A stretch of DNA of 64,000 nucleotides from Branchiostoma floridae (Eukaryota > Chordata > Leptocardii > Amphioxiformes > Branchiostomatidae), in NCBI RefSeq assembly GCF_000003815.2, contig NC_049980.1, positions 4,041,370 through 4,105,369 of the forward strand. The letters are read 5' to 3'. The notes beneath the pieces were generated by a model that worked only from the letters and a program-made list of their open reading frames with translations, was not told where the DNA came from and searched no databases. Below, piece by piece: positions 34,246 to 48,600 of this stretch; positions within the stretch are counted from its first letter, which is position 1; each line of letters starts with the position of its first letter. The translations under genes and the position numbers were made by a program.

Positions 34246-35733
34246 GTTGACCAGCCCCACTAGCTCTGTCCTCCCACTTGCTATATATTGTATCTAAACA
34301 CCGCAGTGTGTTCGCTATTTCATTGATTCGAAAATTAATTGAAGTTAGATTTTAGACAAACCAATAGAACCCAAAAATGAAATAAAACAGCAAGACAAGG
34401 TTTATGCTAATGAATCATTTACACTGTCTTCTTTTTGATTGCTGTCAGAGTATCTTATACTAGTAACCTGCTCTTCAACAGACCTTACTCAATGACGTCA
34501 ATGGCAAAAAGGGAAGCAATCTGAAACGTCTGACCGTTTTCTATATCATATCCATTTGATCAAGTAAGTGTTATCTTTAGTATCTTATAAGGCCTAGGTA
34601 AGAAAATATGCTGCGTTCTGATTACCTGACCGCCTCTGAAAAAAACTGCCGACCCTAGTCTTTTTGTGTCGACCACTGGCAAGAGACAAAGAATCTTCGA
34701 TTGACATCCGAGTGATAAAGTTCAAAACAGCGTTTCTGTGTGATATAAGGATGTGCTGTACTTCTTTGTTCAGTTTCAATAAACTTGTACAATGTTTTAT
34801 TTGACTATATTCTTTCTATATGATGTTGAAAATACCAATGCCTGTTGCATTGAGTTTTACAGTGTTACACAGTATCTGTTAGGTCACTTTGGGATGAAAT
34901 CTAAAAAAAAAAGAGGAAAGAAAAAAATTCAATCCCTACCGACCGATCTTTTTTCAAGTACCGTAAATGCGCGATTGCGAACCAAACATTTTCTCTAGGT
35001 TTTGCCTTAGCTAGGTGTCTAACCTTCACCGACGTTTTCAAGGTTGTTTTAAATTGGTTTATTCTGCGGAGCAAAGATCCGGTGTCAGCAACGGTTAGTA
35101 CGTTTGAAGGTGAAGGAAAATTGATACACCCGCGTGCGTCCGTGCGTGGGATTGTTCTCTAGCCTTAAGAAGCCTAGAGGTAGAGGCGCTTAAACCTTCT
35201 AAGATGGTGTAAATAGTGCTCAAATATGCGCGAGGGATCTGTAGATTAGGCCATGTTGATTCCATTATATGGATGACATATCAACGGTCGCTTCATTTTT
35301 CGTTCGTTTTGTTTATTTTCGACCATACTGTAAATCATGCAAAGCAGCTGCAAATTAAGAAAATATGTACCATAAATTGCCAACAATATATAGAAAAACG
35401 TACACTAATGTCGTAGAATGTCACAGTCGATTCCCAAATCAAAGAAGAATACGTGAAAGAACAAAAATGAAGAATCTATTGTTCAGTAAACCATACACAG
35501 TGTGTTTAGTCATTCGTTCAGCCAACCTGACTAGTACTTAGATTTCAAAATAAAGGCAACTGTTCGTTTTTTAATATTTCTTCTTTTCTTTCTTCACTAA
35601 GGAGGTATATGCTTACATTTAGCAATAACTACATAGTTTGGAACGCTTAATGCTTTTGTTTTTGACACTTATTAGGCTTTTTCTTAGTATTGATTTTCGT
35701 ATACTAGTAGTATGAGAGAGAGAGAAAAAGAGA

Positions 35734-35817
<84 letters not shown>

Positions 35818-36648
35818 TATGTACAAGGCTCAGTATGTCCAGAAATTTTCGTTCCCAGGAATGTGAAAAAATTGGTCCTCCAACATGCTTCCAAAAGCAA
35901 TTTTGTCCTCACGCGCGAATCAATTTTCGGGGTTCCAAGGGGATGTCTTCCGTAAAATTGAATCAAAATGGCCCTATGACCGCCGATTGACAGCTTACAC
36001 GAATCATTGCACTCATCCTACACAGCGGAGATGATGTTTGAAGTGCTTTTATGGGTTAGACTTCTATCTGGATTAACACTACAGCCCCTGAGTGCCTTTT
36101 AACGTGCAATAACCCGTCATAGGTAAGCCTCTATATGGCCAGCGATCTCGTTTCAAGTGAATGTAACTTAGACATGCATTTGCACTTCGAATCAAGGACT
36201 TAAAAGTGCTTAATACCTCTTGCAGTCAATGTCGTAACGACTTAGTTTTCCAATCTTTCAAGTGCGGGTCTTAGTTTTAGACAGGTCTATGGGTTTTCGT
36301 GTCCACGTTATGTAAGGTTGGTGCTAAATCACAGGAGACACGCTGAAGGACACTTGGTTGATGGAGAATCGCGTAATTGAAAACAGCTCGAGCGGCTCTC
36401 GTGGGTGGATGCCCCCTATCATGTATCTTCTGATGTGTTTTTGATGACTGACGGCCAACTCTCATGGGGGCCTTTAGATCTGTCAACCCTCGAGCTACAG
36501 AATTCTCAACGGGGATTAGGGGTCAGAAAAGGGATAAAGCTTGCATTGGCTATTCTGTCCTTTTTCATCAGCAAACATCGTGACCACGAAGACGTTTTTA
36601 CCTCTATGAAGAATGGAGGCATAGTTTTTAATGTGACTGTGACTGTCT

Positions 36649-36687
<39 letters not shown>

Positions 36688-39600
36688 TTTCTGTCTGATT
36701 GTGTTTCCAGATATTTGTGGTCAGCATAACTTTAGAACCTCTGGATGGATTGTAACGATGTTTGGTATGTGGATAAGGGGTTGGGAAGACGAAGGTCACG
36801 GTCGATTTTGAGATTTCTGGTGTATATAAGGTGGTGCAACGAACGGGCAAAGAGAACCCAGTGCTCTTTGTGATATGACCAGTCCGCATATTAGAGGTCA
36901 TGTGTCCCTGTGGCTCAACTGGTATCAGCCCCATAAGTTCCAATTAGTTAGTAACTGGGATATCCCGGTTCCAATCCTGGGTTGGGAATCTTTGGTTGGG
37001 GCTGTACTGTCCCTTATGAAGGAACCTTGCCGACCTATTTAGTACCACTAAGGTTTAAACGAACAACGAACTCCCTGACTGCTTGTCTGGCTGCGTAAGG
37101 GCTAAGGCCATACTGTTTTGATTGTATGGATGACATCCTCTGGGAACCCCATAACCGAAGTTTGGCAAACAACGTAACCTTCAATATGAAATCTAGGTGG
37201 TCAGGAAGAATCAACATTAAATGTCTCAACAAATACACAATGGTATACCGAACAATTGATTATTTGATTCTTCATTTTTGTTCTTTAACGTCTTCTTCTT
37301 TGACTTTGGAATGGACCTTGGCAGTCTACGACATCAGTATACGTTAACTAATATTTGTTTTTCAATTCAAGATGCTCAGTTTGCTGCAACTTAACCCTAT
37401 TCAAACCGGGCTTTTTTGGTCATCCCTTACCGGGGGGGGGGGGGGCTTTTGAGGCCCTCCACTTCTAAGTCCTCTAACTCTTGAACGACGCACCGTGTTA
37501 TTCTTGATCTGGCCATACGGTCCGCCATCTTGGATTTTGGGCTGATGACGTCATCAAATTAGCATAATTTATGCATATATAATTATGAAAGATATGCTAA
37601 ATAATAGATTTTATTTATGTAACAAAATAGCAGTAATATAGCAAATAAATGTGAAAAATACATTGTTAGAACCAAAAATAGTGATTTTTTGCAAAACTGC
37701 CTGTCAGCAAACGGTTGCCATGGCAACACTAAAAAATGGAAAATTGTCAAACTTCGTAAAATTGTGCCAATAATATTTTAGGAAAACTCACCAAATTTGG
37801 TGGCTTTAGGGTAAGGCGTTCTGGCGTAATAGGACATCGAAGTTGGCGCAGGCCTCAAAAGCCCCCCCCCCCCCCCGTCTGAATAGGGTTAAACAGCATT
37901 AGGGCCATACTGAAAACGTAATTACCCGAACAAAACTTGATGCTTGGATGGCAGCCATATAATCGAATCAGCTAAGGCCTGGGTCACAATTCCCAACCCG
38001 GGGCCCGGCCGGGCAGCATTCGGGAGCGAAAAGAATGATATAATTAAAAGACATCAAAATACACAAAATGTCAAAATACGATTCATGTTATCTATATATT
38101 TCCATGTATACATTTTAATTTTTCGTTTCTTAAAACATCCCGGCCTGGCCCCGGCTTGTAAATGTGACCTTAGCCTAAGGGTACTAGTATCTCAATGTTG
38201 CTGTTTCCGTAGCATGGTACATTGTGATCTTACCTTCCTTGGATCTGCAGACCTTCAGGTAGCGAACCACAGCCAGAACAGTGATGTCGGCGATGTTCAC
38301 CAGTCCCAACATGAACCTGGAAATTAATGCAGCAATACGGTAAAGTTATAGTACAAATGCTGAACTTTCTTCCAACACAAAGGTATACTCGATTCAAATT
38401 TACAACCACTGTCTCCTTCTTGAGTATCAAAAATGACCCAGTCACTTTCGAACGTTAACTCGCGAGAGTCGCAAATACAAATGGCACGTGATCTTGCGAA
38501 TATGTGACGTCAACAGTTGGTCAAACGTGCCAGGAAGTTTATATCGTCCACCGTCTCTGTTTGTGACTCTCGCGAGTTTGTGTTCGAATGTGACATCAAA
38601 TAAACCAGTTATCAATTCATATATGAGCACAATCAAGGAAACTAGTGGCACAGTGTTAAACTTAACTGTATTAAACAACGAATGGATAAAACATCACTAT
38701 ATTAGTACTAGTAATATTCAGAGAGTTCCGTAAGAGTGAGAGTTCTGTAAGTTCTTTATGGGAAGACAGTAACACGATCTGATGATGTTACATCATGATA
38801 CAGAATAGCTAAAGGGAAACACAATTCTAGCTGGCATGTTCTCAAACTTTGCCCTTTTGTCCCGGAAGACATTTCATTCCTACCTAAATTATTCCTTATT
38901 TGCAACACAAGGTATATATATATTGATAAGACATTGTGACGGCATTCCCTTGTTCTTTATAACATTTGCTACATCAGACATTGATTTATTTGACTAATCT
39001 ACTTTGAGGAATAATGAGAGTTTACCCAATTAAGGGTGTCCTTCCGGATTTATGGACTTACAGTAAGATGTATTGTAAGAATTGTTATCGGGATTTTTTA
39101 TCATGATGGCGCCGTCGTCTTTGCAAAATTGCGATAGTGCCCTTTCAACATGGCTTTACAACACGCCCTTATGTATTACAACACGCTCCCTTGAGTATTA
39201 GTACGACATCAATCGCTGATAGGTGTTAGCATTACATTTGTCTCTCCGGGATGTTCTATTTTCTACAAAAGGACCGCTTATTGGCTTTTGTGTGCACTAG
39301 CCTTCTAATGTTCTTCCGTTCTTGCAACAAAATTTCCTGCAAATTTCCTTTTGGACATAAATAAATTCAATATGGTATTGATTTACCACATACAACAAAC
39401 AATACTATGATAAGATATATGCCGCACAGTCAGTGGGTTGTTATCCACTGTGTCTAGGGCACGGTATTGGCGTAGCCTATCCCTCTCCCTCCACCAACGT
39501 TTACCCCCCCCCCCCCGAATGGACAGGTACTCGTTTATTACACCTGTGTAGAGTGAAGAAAGACTATTGCAGCACGACTCGGTATACGATGCGCGATTCG

Positions 39601-42600
39601 TAACAAATTGAAGAGTGCAAAGCAATAAAGGAATTCAAATAAATTATCAGTGCTGTAATATATTAATTCTCAGGGGTGGCACATGTCACATTTTGAAAAA
39701 GGACAGACGTTTCAGACATCCACCCGGTCTCTATCGTCAGTGACACTGGAGAAATCTTGTTGGAGGAGTTTTAATGTCCTACCTGCGAATTGATAAGGGG
39801 TGTCAGTCTGGCACATTGGCAAGAGCGTTGGAATCACTATCAGTAGGTCCTGAGTTCGAGATACTCGCGATACCCCTGTCCCCATGACGGTGGAGTGACG
39901 CCCACCGAGCCTCACGGTTGATCTGCCTTAAGGTGGGGTCACACATGCGTATACATTCAAGTCCGTTTGAGGTGCGTTTAAAGCTTTAAGTCTCTACCAG
40001 GCTCCACAGGTCGCGGGAAAAATAGTACAAATTGGACAAATATAGATACATAACACGCCAGATGAGTTAGCTGACCGAGAAGTATGGTTAGCGACCCAGC
40101 TAACTCGTCTGACGTGTTACCTGTTTACGTTTGCCCAATTTCTATTATTTTTACAACAACCTGTGGAGCCTGGTGAAGGTAAATACTCCCATGCGCGCCT
40201 CATACGGATTAAAATGTATACGCAGGTGTGACCCCACCTTAAAGGTGCCAAAAACACCTACGGATTTGGTGCTGCCAGTGTGACAACATCTGCACACTTG
40301 CCACTAAGACCTGTGAATTTTTCTTGTGACTTGATATGCAGAAGAGAACTAGCTGGAGAACAGGTTTATCCTAACTATGAACGAACATGTAAAAAGGAAA
40401 GGAAGACAATTTTAGTAGTCAAACACGGGTAAGAAACTCTTTTCAACAAGTTTACCTGAATGTCTAACCTTCATCGACGTCAACGTTAGTTTGTTTCCGA
40501 AACAACAGAACTTCAACAAATATAGATTGTCGTGACTTCTATGTCAACACAAGTTATTACTGATAATAGCATAGGCAAAAAAATAACTTTTGTAATTCCA
40601 GTACCAAGGAGAGTTTATTTTAACCATCAGCGCAACTTTAGCTATTCTGACCAGGACTGCGCACACACCATTTTTCACCACAGGATCCTTGATAGTTAAC
40701 GGCAAAAAAGTGACGAAAGTGTTACGGGGTCTTGGTTTGGGGTCACATTTCTCATTAGCTGCTGCAAAATGACACATACCTACATGGATGAAAAGCGTAG
40801 TAGTATGTCAGTGGTATGTTTGAGCAAAATTGCATCAGGGCTCGAGCGTTGCGTCCGGATATTACTTCGCGTTGAATGCAAACCACCGTTTGGACCTGGA
40901 ATATGCTGCTTAATTACCTACATTGATGAAACGCGTAGATAGTGGCATGTTCTGGTAAAATTGAATTTGGGCTCAAGCGTTGCCTCCGGATATTACTTAG
41001 CGTTGAATGTAAACCACCGTTTGGACCTTGGATCTGCTGCTAAATGACCTACATTGATGAAACGCGTATCGTAGGTAGTGGTATGTTCTAGAAAAATTGA
41101 ATTTGAGCTCAAGTGTTGCTTCCAGATATTACTTCGCGTTGAATGTAAACCGCCATTTTGACCTCAATTGACCTCTGGGGTAAGCAAATTTGTCATTTCG
41201 AGCGCCGTACGCTTAGATGATTTGAGAAACTTTGGTATTTAAAGCTTCTTTTAAATGGTGCGATTATACACTCCATTTCTGACAACATCATTCATTTTTT
41301 GCTGAAAAAATGTGTTTCCTACGCAATTATTATGTTTTTTTTTTAATTTAAATTCGAGACTTTTCAGCGACAACATTCAGTTGGTCGTGCTTACGGAATA
41401 TCCTTTCAACTAATACGCAGTTATTTTTCTTCAAAATAATTTCCTGGAAGAAACGGTCGCTACGTTGGAGGGCATGCAGCCTCCAATTGTAACCCGAAAC
41501 AAAATGAGTGTGCCCCCCTCCCCCTTTAGTACCTTACCTGAAAAAGGCGTATGAGATGCATCCTGCGTCCCCAAACTGCCATCCGTGAGAGAAGCTAGAC
41601 GCCACCATCCACGGATAGGCACACAGCAACAACAGCAGGTCACTGACCGCTAGGTTAATAGTGAAGACCTCGGGAGGTTTGATCTTCTTGCGCCGGTAAT
41701 AAGATACAAGGAGCACGAAGGTATTGCCGATGAGATTGCAAAACCCTGAAGAGAGATAGAGAACACACTGTTTAACAATAAGGTGACAGTATAATTCTGA
41801 ACGAACACTTGAATTCCGGAAATATTAGATAATTTTAAAATAGATTACCCAGATGATTTAATATTTGTAAGTATGATCTTTCACGGCAGGATAAGGAATG
41901 TTTGTAGGTTGTAATTAAATGTCTTCACGAAGAAAGCCAATTCTGCAGAATTCTGCCAGAACTCTTTTACCTAGACTTCTGGGACCTTTGGTACTAACTC
42001 ACGTGACCTCAGTGCGACAGCAATTGCCCTATGCGCGGTCAAAGGACTGGGTTATGAACCGAACACCCTGCCGATTGCGCCACACGCCCCCACATGTTAC
42101 ATGTTGTCATGCAGCGATTTGCAGGGTCAAACAAGTATATTGGCAAGTCTATTGACCTGATTGGCCAGGGCAAGTGAACTACCGATCCGGTAAACGCATG
42201 TTCTAGCATATTTGCCCAATCGGGTCAGTGCGATTTGTTATGAATGTGATTTTTCTAGCCTGGAGTCCAGCCTTGTCAGCTTTGATCCGCTCCCGATGGA
42301 GCTGTAGCGAAGTTCGGGAGAGGAACAAAGCTTATAAGGCTGGATTCGTGGCTAAGTAGGCGTGACTAAACTGCTGTACTAGGGGCTTCCTCGAATGACC
42401 TGCCTTAGAAGCTTGTCAGACACTTCTTTTCTTTTTCTATGGATACATCACTTCCACGAAAATGAAACAGTTTGCAAGCAGTAAGATTCGTTACACTTAG
42501 TCTTGTAGGTAAAACAATGTTGCCTGCATCATGGTGCTTTTAACCCTATTCAGACAGGTTGATTAGGTGCAGTAGAATTTCATAGTATAAAAAAAAAATT

Positions 42601-45600
42601 GTTTAACCGTTGGTTAAAACACTAAGTTTATTTTTGCAAGCGCCTGTGTTCGTAGAATGTTCTTCACCCCCTTCTTCTATTTTGTGGCAATTGAATTAGT
42701 TGCTGCATTCCCGAATAACCCTTGCCTGCACTACCAATTTCGTCCCAAACGTTACCCAAAGATACAAAGATTCTAAAAACAATGATAAAATGTTGGACAG
42801 GATTGATAAATGGTTCAATTCGGAGTTAATAGAACTAGAAATTGACAAATAAACGGCAATTAGCATGCAACGCACGTCTCTACGAAGGTCGTTAATGCAA
42901 GGGGTAGCAAATTGAATGTGGCAAATTGATCGGAAAAAAATTGAGAAAAGTCTATAACGTTAATCATGCAAAGATTTCAACCCCCGGGGGACACGAAAGT
43001 GACAAATGGCATTCAAGTCAGTTCTGGGTATTTTAATAAGCTTTTAAAACTGACAAGAAGGTAGCAATTTGTCAAATTTTGCAGAGTTTATGGTAACCCT
43101 AATGATTGATAAAATGCAATATTTTGGAAAATGGCCAGGAAGAAAAGGAACAAAGTGGAACGACCACTGATATCATGTTGCAAGATAACTGGGTCAATTA
43201 TAGCCACGGTGCTGCAATACCCAATCAAGAGGCAAAAATGCATATGAAAAAGTGGGTTTTTAGTCAATCTTTGCATCTGTAATACGGTGAAAAGATTGCT
43301 TCAAAATTTGGTATTTTCATCATATACAATCAGGCAAATATTGCTCAACGATAATATAATGGAAAACATTTTATTAGGCAATTGATAGAGTGGAATAGAT
43401 TATTTTAAACGGTTGCCACAATTTCACCGAGCTTTTACCATGTATAACAGCAACAGAAGACTAGGTTTCTACTAAATTCTTGCATAATAGACTCATTATA
43501 CAGAATTAGAGAGTCAGTTCCTTATCCACTGCCTTCTATCAAAGAAGAAGTCAAACCCAACAATAGTAAACGCAGTACCTTAAAGTTAAAAAGACATGAA
43601 AGGTATCTAATCTGTTACTTAACTTTACTTTGATGCTGGACATGCAATTAGTCTTCAGGTATGATTTTACGAATAACGCAATAATTCCTTTATTCGTAAT
43701 ACATTAATAGAAAACATCGCGTAGTGAGTGGTGGCCTGTTCGCGTCATAGAGAAACGGCGGGGACGAACCTTTCATCCCAGTATCTACTTGGGGATCAAA
43801 CAAACCCCCACTCATTTCGGGTCTTTCCTCCCAGTATCTGCTAGGGGCCCAAACAAACCCCCAACTCATTCCGTGGTCTTTTCTCTCAGCATCTGCTTGT
43901 GGATCAAACATGCAACAACTAATTCCCGGGTCTTTCTTCCCAATATCTGCTTAAGGATAGATAGACAAAATTAACTCTCGCAAGTTTACGATATAAACTA
44001 CGCCCCCCCCCCCACCTGTGGGAGTTGGTAGGTCCTGACCTGAACTATAGCGGAGTTATGCTCACGTTTCATCATTCTCCTCCCTAAGGCTAGTCGATAA
44101 CAATGACAGGGCGGTTTGAGTAATTACACGGTTAGTCCCGGACGGCGTGGGCCAAATTTACCTGTGCGAAGCGTCAGGAACAATTACTGGGTAAGAATTA
44201 CCATTCCCAATGCGGTACTTAAGATACGGCAGTCGTCATCAATTCAGGAGAAGCATATAGCTTTTCAATTGCCTTACTATATACCATGCACTCACCAGTC
44301 TGCAGAATCGAATTCTTATAGAATGTACAATGGAAATAGTGACAATATTTTTGACACAGTTGAATCACTATATAAACAGCCCAGTCTCTGATGCATTGCC
44401 AAACAAGACTGGCAATAAAAATGTATTATTGCCATGACGACGATTGAGGGTACAACAATACAGCTCAAATCAGAAATAGACTGGAACGTCCCTGTCGCAC
44501 TATCCCTGGCACAATATACTAGCCCACCTGTAACATAAACCTACAGCCAGCAGAAATGTACTATCCCCGGTACAGCACAATGGTCTGCCAGTGACCTAAA
44601 CCTACAGCTGAGCACTACAGAAGTATTTCCTGTCTGCCTGTGGCGTATGGCTTGAACAAGCTCTAGAAAAGAAAATGTATCCTTCATAACATAACATAAC
44701 AACCAAGACAACGTGATCCATTGTGCAGAGTTCCCTGTCTAGTTTCAAAGGACAAATTCCTCCAGGGAGCAAGTGTGACCTACATTCCACCATTGCATAC
44801 CAGAGATACATCTGGAACAGATTGGGGGGGGGGGGGGGCTTGCATACCCAGCATACTGCATTCCTGTGGAAAGGCCTGTGCAATTCCTAGAATTTTTGCA
44901 GACTGAACTCCCCTGAGGCGTCGTCAAAAAATGTTAGCTACAAAAATAAATTACTTGGTACTCATTCAGTTAATCACGCAGCCACAAGGTACATGAAACA
45001 CCCAGGTTGTTTTTTTCACTTCGAAGTGCACAAATTGCAGCTCTAATAGCTCCTCAGGAGTTAATTGATTTCAGCATCTCCGGTTTGCGTATGAACACGT
45101 GTATCAAGAAGAATAGGCAGCACGCTTTACATAACAAACTCAAGATGTTTTTTTAATAACTACCCCCTTTGGAAGTTACTGTATTACTGTACCTGCCAGG
45201 AAATGAGAGTGAAGTGGTAGTGGCAGAGTAGTGAACATAGTGATAGCGTGAAAAGTGTAAGTTTTGTAGAAACTTAACGATATAGTGGAGCCAACCCAAC
45301 ATGCTTGAAGTACACAAAAGAGTTTTATACAGATTTTTTACATAATGTTATATATTGTGGGACCGTGTGGCGCAGTGGCAGCATTTGCGGCTCGAGACCG
45401 AGAGGTTGCGGGTTTGAATCCAGCTGCTGTGTCACCGATCTTGTGTGTCACCTTGGGAAAGGCACTTTGTGTGTCACCTTGGGAAAGGCACTTTACACGA
45501 CTTTACACGACTTTCCTCAGTTAACTCAGGTGTAAATGAGTATCTAGTGGCCTTGTGTGGCTTGGTGGGGCTATGTGGCCGAGACAGGCCTAGGGGCATG

Positions 45601-48600
45601 TTCAGGCATGAGCGGCACCCGCCATGGCACACGAGTCGGGGGTAGGAGGAACCCCCTACATCCTTGGTTGGAAGTCCTCCTATAGGAGACGGATACAAGT
45701 ACTCCGAACAACAAAGCTGCATCTGCTGGAGCCGCCTCACACGTTGCATACAGTTGCCCCTGTGAGATTTAGTGCTCCAGTAGACGAGAGGGTGGAGAAG
45801 GAATTGCACACCCCTCCTTCACCATAAAAAGTCATGTGCAGGTCAGGCAAAGAGGCAAATAGCCTGTCTGCCTCCTCATCTGTCAAATTGACAGGAGAAA
45901 CCAAAAAAATATATTGTGGTCTGGGCTGTACATGTGTTAAATCATCAATTGACTATATACATTTATGTTAAATGTATATATATATGTCACAGCAGAGATC
46001 ACGATCCAGTAGAATCGTCGATTCTCCTAGGAGAGATCGCGATCGGAGCTGGTCCTAGGGCCAACTCTGATCGGGGTCTCTCCTAGGAGAATCGGCTTTT
46101 CTACTTGTACAGATTGCGATCGGGGTCTCTCCTAGGGCCAAATCCAATCCAAACTGAAATGATGCTAAGATAAAGGAAACAGCAATACTTTTTTTATTAA
46201 CAATTATTTTATTTGATTATATGATGATGATGGTGTGATCTAAGCTATATTGTTTATTCACATGTTTGTATGTTAGGGCATTTTGGGACATTACGTCAAT
46301 GGACGTTGGTTTCAAATTATAATATTTTCAGTATATTGCAGCTTAAAACTACCACCCGTCGTCTTGATGTACCCAAATACCCTGTTTTGAAAAACAACAA
46401 ACATAGGTTACCCAACGGATAAAGGTAAACAAGTGTTACATCCCTCACGGGTATCAGTGCAATTGGGGGACCGTAGTCTAAGATCACTCCAATGACGATC
46501 AAAGCATACGGAAGATAAGGCACGTGGTCATTAAAAAAAACACAACTGATGTACTCAACCTAAGATGTCTTCCACGAGAATGAAGACGCACGCTGTGCTT
46601 TTGATGCCTACTCGTTAATTGTCTACTTCAAAGTACTTCAAAGTACTAGAGTACTTCAAAGGAGGTGAGTCTAACGATTTTGGACGTCACCTGGTGCCTC
46701 CTACATGCGGCACGGAAAGGATGTTTACGACGATTTTAAAGACATCTAAGGGTTATATTAAGTGAAAATGTAATTATTACTCAGTCATTCCACTTCAATG
46801 TCAAAAAAATTATGTAGTTAACATACTATTATCAGTTCAAAGAATCGAATGACAAAATACATCTAATTGCTTAAAATAACTGACTAGTTATTACACAACG
46901 AAACATTAACTACTGTGCACAAATTACCCGTCCTACTTAGTGTCTAGACGCTATGATTTTCTCCAGTCATTGAACAAGCTCACTCTCATCCTTTTACAGT
47001 AATAACTACACACTCCATTAGAGAAGATTAGCCTATTAATTTTACTGTAATAAAGTACCAGTAGATGCCATACTTTGTATCTTATATATATTGGTTATGT
47101 AATAAAGCTATTATCAGTAAAATAATGATGATGTAGAATTTTAAAATATTTTGACTTGAGTTTCAAAACATGAACACATTTGTGCGTAAACAATTTCCGT
47201 GGCTTCAGTTTATACAGTTATCCATGGCAGAATAGAATGCATGGAAATGTAATACGAAAAATTTCCCCCCTCCCCCTCCCCCCAAAAAACGAAAAAAAGG
47301 ACCTGTATGATGCTTTAGACACCTGTCAATAGTAAATTACTCGCAACAGTTGCCTTCAATCAGCAAACCTATCTTACCCTAGAACAGATTTGAGCTTTAA
47401 AATCACTGACGCTTTCAGGTTGTCTGTCCCTAGTGTTACGATCACTGCCATTGCCATTGTCACGTCCAAAAGCTGGACTAATGCACTTTTCCATTTGCCA
47501 ACCTCATCAGAGACTTGAATATTCAAGGTAAGCACACCATCCGGAGCAACCTTGAGAGAGAATGCCAATTCACTGTACATTAACCGCTGCAATGGTTTCA
47601 GCACTTCGGACAGGGTAATAGTGCTACCACGTTGTATCGATCTAACGTATCGCACGTTTCCATCATTTAAGTCTTCTCATGCTCCGTGTAACTGCGTTGA
47701 ATCAGAACTAATGCTTTTTTTTCTCTATCTAGCTACCACATGTACTGTAAATGCAAAAATGTTTGCAATGGGTCCACCGCGAACTCAAAACCACCGCAAA
47801 AGTTTTTAATCCCTTTTTCTGGCTGATTCACCGCGCGAACTCAAGATCAGTACGACTTTTCTTTTGTTTTTCCTGTTTCTACCCCCTTGTCTAAGCCCTA
47901 AATGTACGTACTTTACATCGTACATTATTATGATGTGTTGCAGGCACCTGGAAAGTTAAAACGCATTAAAGCCTTCAAAACCCCAGTTGTACACAGACCC
48001 TATCTTTGAAGATTTAATGCATATTCATCAAGATATGGTTAGATCAATGTTAGATCAATCAGGATTGAATGCATATTCATCAAAATATGGTTAGATCAAT
48101 GTTAGATCAATCAGGATTGAATGCATATTCATCAAGAGGTTAGATATGGTTAGATCAATGTTAGATCAATCAGGATTGAATGCATATTCATCAAGAGTTT
48201 AGATATGGTTAGATCAATGTTAGATCAATCAGGATTGAATGCATATTCATCAAGAGGTTAGATATGGTTAGATCAATGTTAGATCAATCAGGATTGAATG
48301 CATATTCATCAAGAGGTTAGATATGGTTAGATCAATGTTAGATCAATCAACTGATAACGACAGCACCACTGAAAGCGGCTGTATATCACCCTTATCCAGT
48401 CGCTAGTAGATGGTTTTTGACAAGCTAGCTGTAACGGCGTCGGGGTTTTCATTACTCTACAGCATGTAACCATAAGTGCTATCAAGGTCTCAAATCAACC
48501 ACGAAACACACTATTTTCTCTCCTTCACGAAATTGAATCTCGTGGAACATCTACAGTACCTCGCTGTCTGTCGGGAAAAGAAGATTCGATCAAATCAGGG

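Noticed and set aside
35619-35966. Poly-Ser/Leu minus-strand frame
   Set aside because: GA microsatellite translation.
45361-45430. Possible tRNA gene with GGGTTTGAATCC
   Set aside because: Same reason: SINE head bounded by TATATTGTGG duplications.
48010-48349. CRISPR-like regular repeat spacing
   Set aside because: Whole 52-59 bp units are identical with no unique spacers, and the DNA is eukaryotic; it is a minisatellite.
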